A DNA stretch of 6,031 bases from positions 1 to 6,031 of the forward strand of contig VBJR01000286.1 in NCBI GenBank assembly GCA_005880175.1. Reading direction: 5' to 3'. A program made the position numbers and the translations under genes. Of this stretch, positions 1 through 4,408 are shown one piece after another (position 1 is the stretch's first letter; each line of letters begins with the position of its first letter). Under the pieces are notes generated by a model. That model did not search any database. It was given only the letters and a program-made list of their open reading frames with translations, and was not told the DNA's origin. Origin of the DNA: Chloroflexota bacterium. GTDB lineage: Bacteria > Chloroflexota > Dormibacteria > Dormibacterales > Dormibacteraceae.

Positions 1-826
1 GGTACGGCCGCATGAAGAAGATGAACACGAAGGCCGGGACCGTGAGACACAGGCCGCCGGCGAACCGGAACTGGAGCGGCGAGTCCGAGAGCTGCTGCAC
101 GAGCGCGGCCGGCAGGGTGGGATTGCGCAGCGTCAGGATCACCGCCACGAACACCTCGTTCCACGACGTGACGAACGCGAACAGCGCGGCCGCGGCCAGG
201 CCGGGCACGCTGTTGGGCAGCACCACGCGCAGCACGGCGCCGACCCGGCTCGTGCCCAGCGACATGGCCGCCTCCTCCCACTCGGCCGGCACCCGCAGGA
301 AGACGCTGGCGGTGATCAGGATGGTCAGCGGCAGCGTGATCGCGCCGTGGACCAGCGCCACCGACCAGACGGTGTCGTTCAGGTTCCACTCGATGAACGT
401 GACCAGCAGCGGGATCGAGATGATGACCATGGGGATCGCGCGGACGTTGACCAGCAGCAGCTGCGTCAGGTCCTTGCCCCGAAACCAGTACCGGGCCAGC
501 GCGTAGCCGGCCGGGCAGCCCAGCACCAGCGAGATCACGACGGTCAGGCCGCCGACGGCCAGGGAGCGCAGCAGCGCCGGGATGATGCCCTGGAACGTCA
601 GGAAGAAGCGCACGTTGTCGAACGAGAGGCCCGACGTCGGGACCAGCGCGTGCGGGTAGTCGAAGATCGCCGCGGCGGGCGAGAACGCCGCCAGCGCGAT
701 CAGGTAGACGGGCGTGAGCATGAACAGCGTGATCAGCACGGCGCAGCCGTACATGAGCAGCCGGCCGGGGGCCACACCTCTGGCCCGGGTGGCGGCGACG
801 CCGCGGGTCGCGACGGCCGTCGTCAC
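1..826 (-). CDS. ABC transporter permease, MalG-like (CUT1 sugar family), 3' end cut by window edge
   Basis: This is the second membrane subunit of a binding-protein-dependent importer, forming half of the translocation channel in the cytoplasmic membrane. The reading frame is open from 826 to the left edge, giving 275 codons; MalG-type proteins are usually about 275-295 residues, so only about 10 residues should be missing. A basic N-terminus precedes a first membrane helix at about residues 22-48, and several more hydrophobic segments follow. The cytoplasmic EAA loop that docks on the ATPase is intact: E185-A-A, G191 and L203-P204 have the family spacing, followed by the typical PGLAAAALFAF and SWNE segments. 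The chosen start is GTG at 826-824, which overlaps the TGA of the upstream permease (GTGA), with GAGG at 840-837, 10 bases away. Met25 is a possible later start. The overlap implies translational coupling. The substrate cannot be read from the sequence; a sugar or polyol is inferred from the family. Confidence 0.93.
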   Translation of the reverse strand, partial: MTTAVATRGVAATRARGVAPGRLLMYGCAVLITLFMLTPVYLIALAAFSPAAAIFDYPHALVPTSGLSFDNVRFFLTFQGIIPALLRSLAVGGLTVVISLVLGCPAGYALARYWFRGKDLTQLLLVNVRAIPMVIISIPLLVTFIEWNLNDTVWSVALVHGAITLPLTILITASVFLRVPAEWEEAAMSLGTSRVGAVLRVVLPNSVPGLAAAALFAFVTSWNEVFVAVILTLRNPTLPAALVQQLSDSPLQFRFAGGLCLTVPAFVFIFFMRPY

Positions 827-1710
827 CGTTGGAATACCTCACGTGGCGTGCGAAGGAACGTCAGATAGGCCACGGTCGCCAGCGACGACAGGAGCAGCAG
901 CAGCACCGCGTACGCGGCCGCCATCTGGTAGTTGCGCGCGCCGTACGCCCAGCTCGCCGTCTTCGTCGCCAGCACCGGCAGGCCGGAGCCGGTCAGCGCC
1001 AGCACCACCGCGAACACCTGGAACGCGGTCGTCGTCCGCAGCATCAGGCCGACCTGGAGCGTCGGCTTGAGCAGGGGCAGCGTCACCTTCGTGAACCGCT
1101 TCCAGCTGCTGGCGCCCAGGATCTCGGCCGCCTCGCCGAGCTCGGCCGGGATCGCCTGGATGCCCGACATGATCACGACCATCACCAGCGAGATCGAGCG
1201 CCACGTCTCGGCGACGACGACGGCCAGCACCAGCCCGGGCAGGTTGTCGTAGTTCAGGAAGCCGATCGGGTGCTGGATCACGTGCAGGTTCTGGAGCGCC
1301 GAGTTCAGGTAGCCGTGCGACGTGAAGATGGACAGCCAGACCAGCCCCGCCGCCAGGTCGGAGATGGCCAGCGGGAAGCTCCACACGTACAGGAAGAAAT
1401 CGCGTCCGCGCAGCCCGCTCTGGGCCAGCACGGCCATCACCAGCGCCACGGCGAACTCGATCGGGATGATCAGCGCCAGCAGCAGGAACGTGTTGCGCAC
1501 GGACAGCCCGAAGTCGGTGTCGTGGACCAGCGCCTGGAAGTTGGCCATGGTCCACTGGCCCTGCGCCGTCTGGAACGCGACGCCGAACGCGCCCAGCGCC
1601 GGCCAGAACAGGAAGTACGCGAGGAACAGCAGGGCCGGGGCGATGAGCAGGTACGGTGTGAGCGACCGCAGCCGGGCGGCGGCGCCGCCGCGCGCGGGGC
1701 GGCGCCCCAC
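823..1710 (-). CDS. ABC transporter permease, MalF-like (CUT1 sugar family)
   Basis: This is the first membrane subunit of the importer, the partner of the downstream MalG-like permease. The protein has 295 residues. A basic N-terminus leads into membrane helix 1 (about 17-46, containing PYLLIAPALLFLAYF), and further helices lie at about 74-96, 105-130, 155-180, 220-245 and 265-287. The EAA loop is canonical: E193-A-A, G199 and L211-P212. It lacks the long periplasmic P2 domain of E. coli MalF, as most CUT1 permeases do. The start is the first available one after an in-frame TGA upstream: GTG at 1710-1708. Its ribosome-binding site is poor, because the best purine run (AGGTAGG) is about 20 bases upstream, so translation may be weak. 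It is separated from the binding-protein gene by 136 bp containing a strong hairpin, and it overlaps the next gene by 4 bases. No ATP-binding subunit is visible; it may lie left of the window or be a shared MsiK-type ATPase encoded elsewhere. Confidence 0.95.
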   Translation of the reverse strand: MGRRPARGGAAARLRSLTPYLLIAPALLFLAYFLFWPALGAFGVAFQTAQGQWTMANFQALVHDTDFGLSVRNTFLLLALIIPIEFAVALVMAVLAQSGLRGRDFFLYVWSFPLAISDLAAGLVWLSIFTSHGYLNSALQNLHVIQHPIGFLNYDNLPGLVLAVVVAETWRSISLVMVVIMSGIQAIPAELGEAAEILGASSWKRFTKVTLPLLKPTLQVGLMLRTTTAFQVFAVVLALTGSGLPVLATKTASWAYGARNYQMAAAYAVLLLLLSSLATVAYLTFLRTPREVFQR

Positions 1711-1822
1711 GCGCGGGATCGGCGCCGCGCCTACCTGACCCGAGATCGCCCGGCAGGGGCTTCAGACGCGGAGCGATGCGCCGCAGGCGCCCCGAGCGTC
1801 CCGAGAGGAGGGGGGGTTCTGG

Positions 1823-1844
1823 AAGGGGGGGCCTGCCCCCCCTT
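1823..1844 (-). terminator. G7/C7 hairpin just after the binding-protein gene (attenuator or 3'-end stabiliser)
   Basis: In the transcript, AAGGGGGGG and CCCCCCCTT form a perfect 9-bp stem around a 4-base CAGG loop, starting 2 bases after the TAG stop of the binding-protein gene. No U-run follows, so it does not look like a classical factor-independent terminator. Placement between a binding-protein gene and its permease genes recalls the malE-malF intergenic elements of enterobacteria, which protect the upstream message and lower downstream expression. That role is inferred here. The rest of the 136-bp gap (1711-1846) holds only a weak 5-bp stem (1778-1790), and I see no promoter in it. Confidence 0.55.
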
Positions 1845-1846
1845 GC

Positions 1847-3190
1847 CTACTTGATCTGACATGTTCCCGTGCTGGGGGGATCAGGCGGCCAGCACGGTGC
1901 CTTGGCGGTGTTGAGCAGCGTCTGCAGCTTGCTCGCCTCGTCGCCGAGCACCGTCTGGATGTCCTCGTTGCGCAGGATGATCCGCGTGAACGTGTCCTGG
2001 TAGACCAGCGTGAACTGGTCGCTGGTGGACCCGAGTCCGACCGGCAGCAGCGCGACGACCGAGTTCTTGTTGGCGGCGTACTTCGCCGCCACGCCAGCCT
2101 CGGTGTTCAGGTACGCCGGCGCGGAGGAGCCCGTCATCTTGACGCCCTCCACCGTCGGGAAGAAGCCGATGGCGGCGGCCGCGGCGATCTGGTTCTTGGG
2201 CTGCGTGAGGTAGTCGATCAGCGCCTCCGCGCCGGCCTTGTTGGGCGCGGTCTTGGGGATCGCCAGGCCGACCGCGACGGACATGTAGCCGAGGCCCTTG
2301 GGGCCCTTCGGCGCCGGGACCGCGATGAACTGGTCGGGCTGCTGCTGGAACGCGTTCTGGAGGCGCGCCTGGTGGTCCCAGCCGTACAGCACGTCGCCGC
2401 TCAGCAGCGGGTCCTGGAGCTGCGAGTACGTGGTCGACTGCGGGTTCGTCACCGCCCACAGCCGCTTCAGCATCTGCCACATCTGCACGGCCTGGGACGA
2501 CTTGAAGCCGGTGACCTCGCCGCCCGTGTACGAGGGATACGCGTACCCCTGCAGGAAGCGGTGGATCAGGCTGGCCTGCGTGCCGGGGGCGGCGGGCAGC
2601 CCGAACATGCGCTCACCGGTGGCCTTCTGGATGTCCTGGCCCCACGTGACCACCTGGTCGTACGAGAGGTTGTTCACGTCGTAGCCCTTGGGCAGGTACT
2701 GGAGGGCCTTCTTGTTGACGGCCATCATGTACGTCGCCTGCAGCCAGGGGATGTAGTACTGCTTGGTCGACCCGAGCTTGCCGTAGTCGATCAGCGCCTG
2801 GGGGAACTGGCGGTCCTTCTGCAGGCGCTGGAGCAGCGGGGTCAGGTCCGTCAGCGCGTCGCTCGCGCCGAGCGTGGTGAAGTCGCCGTGCTGCAGGGCC
2901 AGCACGTCGATCGTGCCCTTGCCCGCCTTCTGCTCGGCCGTCACCTTGTCGATGTCCTGCGCCGCCGTCGGGCCGCTGACGAAGTCGGCGTGACCGTTGA
3001 AACCGGTCAGCACCTGCGTGTTCATCTTCTGGCCTTCGTTCGCCGGCGTGCCCTGCGAGGACACGAACTCCACGTTGCCGACGTTCTGTGCCTGGCCCGA
3101 CGTCGGTGATGCCGCCGGCGCCGGCGTCCCCCCGCACGCGGCACCGATCAGGATCGCCGCTAGCGCGGCCGGCCAGAGTCTGCTTGGCAT
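1847..3190 (-). CDS. Extracellular solute-binding lipoprotein of a sugar-type ABC importer
   Basis: This is the lipid-anchored receptor that binds the substrate outside the membrane and delivers it to the MalF/MalG-like permeases encoded downstream. The protein has 447 residues, usual for family 1 (SBP_bac_1/8-type) binding proteins. A signal peptide (1-18) ends at Cys19, and a Gly/Pro/Ala/Ser/Thr/Gln-rich linker runs to about residue 38. The lipobox (GAAC) has Gly at -3 rather than Leu/Val/Ile, so it is off consensus but plausible. Family-like segments are YYIPWLQATYMMAVNKKAL (145-163), SGDVLYGWDHQ (264-274), and the hinge-side stretch GYMSVAVGLAIPKTAPNKAGAEA (301-323, mentioned by position). 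Cys433 and Cys444 are the only other cysteines and may form a C-terminal disulfide. ATG at 3190 is chosen because AAGGGAG lies 8 bases upstream and the signal peptide begins there; a 27-codon upstream extension would cross the promoter. The ligand is unknown. Confidence 0.95.
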   Translation of the reverse strand: MPSRLWPAALAAILIGAACGGTPAPAASPTSGQAQNVGNVEFVSSQGTPANEGQKMNTQVLTGFNGHADFVSGPTAAQDIDKVTAEQKAGKGTIDVLALQHGDFTTLGASDALTDLTPLLQRLQKDRQFPQALIDYGKLGSTKQYYIPWLQATYMMAVNKKALQYLPKGYDVNNLSYDQVVTWGQDIQKATGERMFGLPAAPGTQASLIHRFLQGYAYPSYTGGEVTGFKSSQAVQMWQMLKRLWAVTNPQSTTYSQLQDPLLSGDVLYGWDHQARLQNAFQQQPDQFIAVPAPKGPKGLGYMSVAVGLAIPKTAPNKAGAEALIDYLTQPKNQIAAAAAIGFFPTVEGVKMTGSSAPAYLNTEAGVAAKYAANKNSVVALLPVGLGSTSDQFTLVYQDTFTRIILRNEDIQTVLGDEASKLQTLLNTAKAPCWPPDPPSTGTCQIK

Positions 3191-3198
3191 GCGTCCTA

Positions 3199-3205
3199 CT
3201 CCCTT
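3199..3205 (-). promoter_or_regulatory. Ribosome-binding site of the binding-protein gene
   Basis: AAGGGAG on the minus strand lies 8 bases before the ATG at 3190. It is the strongest Shine-Dalgarno sequence in the window and fixes the start of the lipoprotein at the Met preceding the signal peptide. Its strength contrasts with the poor site of the following permease, in keeping with high demand for the binding protein. Confidence 0.8.
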
Positions 3206-3215
3206 GTCAGATCGG

Positions 3216-3229
3216 TGGAAGCGGTTAGT
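3216..3229. promoter_or_regulatory. Candidate LacI-family operator at the transcription start
   Basis: The plus strand reads TGGAAGCGGTTAGT. Its core AAGCGGTT fits the AAnCGnTT pattern common to LacI/CcpA-family operators, and the left flank (TG-N-AA) also fits the catabolite-responsive-element pattern, while the right flank is degenerate. It lies about 3-16 bases downstream of the predicted -10 box, over the expected start of transcription, where a bound repressor would block initiation. LacI-family repressors commonly control sugar ABC importers. No regulator gene is present in this window, so the assignment rests on motif and position only. Confidence 0.4.
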
Positions 3230-3231
3230 GG

Positions 3232-3260
3232 AAAGTACACCCGTCACGATCTCATGTCTA
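3232..3260 (-). promoter_or_regulatory. Predicted sigma70-type promoter of the ABC importer operon
   Basis: On the minus strand, TAGACA (3260-3255; 5 of 6 matches to TTGACA) is separated by 17 bases from TACTTT (3237-3232; the T-A and final T of the -10 consensus are kept). Transcription would begin near 3225, leaving a leader of about 35 bases before the ATG at 3190. The stretch 3191-3262 is clearly less GC-rich than its surroundings, as expected for a promoter. It sits between the small ORF and the binding-protein gene and is the only convincing promoter I found for the transport genes. Confidence 0.5.
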
Positions 3261-3279
3261 GTGAGCTGCATGGTCTCAC
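3261..3279. promoter_or_regulatory. Inverted repeat GTGAG-N9-CTCAC just upstream of the -35 box
   Basis: Two 5-bp arms (minus strand: GTGAG at 3279-3275, CTCAC at 3265-3261) flank 9 bases and end directly next to the predicted -35 box. The position suits an activator or a second repressor contact. The arms are short and chance occurrence is possible. It overlaps the stop codon of the small upstream ORF. Confidence 0.3.
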
Positions 3280-3524
3280 CTGCGACCTCGTCGGGCGGTC
3301 TCCCGGGCCAGGAGGGCGATCAGCGCCGCGCCGATCTGCAGCAGGTCGGCGAGGTTGTGCATCCACCTCGGCAGATCGAGACCGACGATCGTCCCCAGCG
3401 CGGACAGTATGGTCGGCAGCGCACCGGCGGCGCCGGCCGCCGCGCCAGCGGCCGCCGCGGCGCCCCGCGCTGGTTCGGCGCGCGTTTGGGGATGGCGAGG
3501 TCCCGCTCTCTCCCGCAACGGCAA
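3276..3524 (-). CDS. Hypothetical small membrane protein (82 aa), uncertain
   Basis: I do not recognise this product. It is an 82-residue ORF beginning at TTG (3524-3522), with only a weak purine-rich stretch (AGCGGG) upstream; the start is uncertain. Residues 1-20 are charged, 21-49 form an Ala/Gly-rich hydrophobic stretch, 50-59 are more polar (LDLPRWMHNL), 60-73 form a second hydrophobic helix, and the tail is strongly basic (ending RRGRR). The last 50 codons have about 86% G/C in third position with many second-position T and A, which is the pattern of real coding sequence here; the first 20 codons look less typical. It lies 52 bp downstream of nei on the same strand and ends within the regulatory region of the binding-protein gene. 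It could be a genuine small membrane protein, the remnant of a larger gene, or chance. Confidence 0.42.
   Translation of the reverse strand: MPLRERAGPRHPQTRAEPARGAAAAAGAAAGAAGALPTILSALGTIVGLDLPRWMHNLADLLQIGAALIALLARETARRGRR
3429..3464. repeat. GC-rich interrupted hairpin inside the small ORF
   Basis: Outer arms GGCGCC (3429-3434 and 3459-3464) and inner arms GGCCGC (3435-3440) with GCGGCC (3448-3453) form a 12-bp stem with a 7-base loop and a 5-base bulge at 3454-3458. It encodes the Ala/Gly run of the small ORF, so the symmetry may simply follow from GCC/GCG/GGC codons. If the ORF is not real, the structure could act as a transcript end for nei, but no U-run follows. Confidence 0.3.
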
Positions 3525-3576
3525 TGCATACCCGCTGTACGGGCAAAGGGGCGGACCGGGTTGCAGCCGGATCCGA

Positions 3577-4326
3577 TCAGGCCTGGCAGGTGGGACACCA
3601 GTACGTGATCCGCGCCTCGGGGCCCTGCGCCCTCGCCCGGATCACGGTCCGGCAGCGCGGGCACGGCCGCCCGCGCCGGCCGTGCACCGCGGCCGGGTGG
3701 CCGTCGAAGCGGCGCGGCGCCGCCCGGGTCACGTTGTCGCGAAGCGCGGTCCGGGCCGCGGTGAACAGCGCCGCCAGCTCCTGGTCGCTCACCTGGTCGC
3801 TGGCGCGCCAGGGATCGAGGCCCATCTGCCAGAGCGCCTCGCACTTGTACACGTTGCCGATCCCGCTGCACACCCGCTGGTCGAGCAGCAGCTCGCCCAG
3901 CGCCACCGGGCCGGCCGACCTCGCCCTGGCCACGACCTGGTCGAGTGGGAAGTCGTCGCCGAGCGCGTCCGGGCCGAGGTGGCGGACCGGCTCGCGGCCG
4001 TCGCGCACCAGCTCCAGGACCGGCGCCGCGAAGCACACCGCCTCCCACTCCTCGAACGTGAGGACGATCCGCGCGAGGTGCCGCGGCCGGCGCCAGCGCT
4101 CGCCGGGCCGGTAGAGGTGCCACGAGCCGGTCATGCGCATGTGCGAGTGCAGGGTCCAGCCGCCGCTGAAGCGCATCAGCAGGTGCTTGCCGACCGGCTC
4201 GACGGCCTCCAGCCGCCGGCCGACCAGGCGCTGGAACCGCACCGGCGCGGCGGCCCCGACGGTCCCGCCGCCGACGCGCTCCCGCAGCCCGGCGGCGGTG
4301 CGCCAGATGGTGTCGCCCTCAGGCAT
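3577..4326 (-). CDS. nei: Nei/Fpg-family DNA glycosylase and AP lyase (endonuclease VIII-like)
   Basis: This base-excision repair enzyme removes oxidised bases and cleaves the resulting abasic site through a Schiff base formed by the N-terminal proline. The protein has 249 residues, near the usual 250-290. The N-terminus MPEGDTIW supplies catalytic Pro2 and Glu3 in the form typical of Nei rather than Fpg (which has MPELPE). Lys47 (VGKHLL) matches the conserved beta-hairpin lysine, and HSHMRMTGSW (60-69) is a family signature. The H2TH domain carries SGIGNVYKCEALW with Asn158. A zinc finger follows (Cys222, Cys225, Cys244, Cys247), with Arg239 in the position of the finger arginine that contacts DNA. 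All key residues are present, so it should be active. ATG at 4326 is fixed by the need for proline at position 2; a 12-codon upstream extension would abolish catalysis. It follows lhr by 82 bp, as in mycobacteria, suggesting joint expression. Its ribosome-binding site is weak. Confidence 0.95.
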   Translation of the reverse strand: MPEGDTIWRTAAGLRERVGGGTVGAAAPVRFQRLVGRRLEAVEPVGKHLLMRFSGGWTLHSHMRMTGSWHLYRPGERWRRPRHLARIVLTFEEWEAVCFAAPVLELVRDGREPVRHLGPDALGDDFPLDQVVARARSAGPVALGELLLDQRVCSGIGNVYKCEALWQMGLDPWRASDQVSDQELAALFTAARTALRDNVTRAAPRRFDGHPAAVHGRRGRPCPRCRTVIRARAQGPEARITYWCPTCQA

Positions 4327-4340
4327 GGCGGTGCCGTCCG

Positions 4341-4364
4341 GGGTGGTTTGGCGCCAGACCACCC
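4341..4364. promoter_or_regulatory. 24-bp near-perfect palindrome 14 bp before nei
   Basis: Arms GGGTGGT (4341-4347) and ACCACCC (4358-4364) surround TGGCGCCA (4349-4356), itself a perfect palindrome. Only one position per arm (4348 against 4357) breaks the symmetry of the whole 24 bases. It can be an operator for a dimeric regulator or, in the transcript, an 11-bp hairpin with one mismatch just ahead of the nei start codon. There is no U-run, so it is not a classical terminator. Confidence 0.5.
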
Positions 4365-4400
4365 GAACCCGGGCCTGTGAACGAGCGAAATGGCGCCAAA
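4347..4400. repeat. 10-bp inverted repeat spanning the lhr-nei gap
   Basis: TTTGGCGCCA (4347-4356) and TGGCGCCAAA (4391-4400) are perfect inverted copies separated by 34 bases. Both contain the self-complementary TGGCGCCA core, and the core centres are 42 bp apart, close to four helical turns, so two bound proteins would face the same side of the DNA. In the transcript the copies could instead pair with each other, in competition with the local hairpin at 4341-4364. Confidence 0.45.
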
Positions 4401-4408
4401 TCGCCCAT

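Noticed and set aside
1778..1790. Short stem GCGCC-GCA-GGCGC in the binding-protein/permease gap
   Set aside because: Five base pairs with a 3-base loop are expected by chance at this GC content.
12..2684. Long plus-strand ORFs opposite the permease and binding-protein genes
   Set aside because: Their translations are rich in Arg, Gln, His and Ser with no membrane or domain pattern, and they are exact antisense shadows of well-supported minus-strand genes, as expected in high-GC DNA.
3191..3271. 27-codon N-terminal extension of the binding protein, starting at ATG 3271
   Set aside because: It would cover the predicted promoter and place polar residues before the signal peptide. The ATG at 3190 has a strong ribosome-binding site and starts exactly at the signal sequence.
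3320..4123. 267-residue minus-strand ORF overlapping nei and the small ORF
   Set aside because: It is out of frame with nei, and its Arg/Pro/Ala-rich product shows no domain; it is a shadow frame.
4327..4362. 12-codon N-terminal extension of Nei
   Set aside because: The enzyme needs proline directly after the initiator Met, so only the start at 4326 gives an active protein. The extension also lies within the palindrome.
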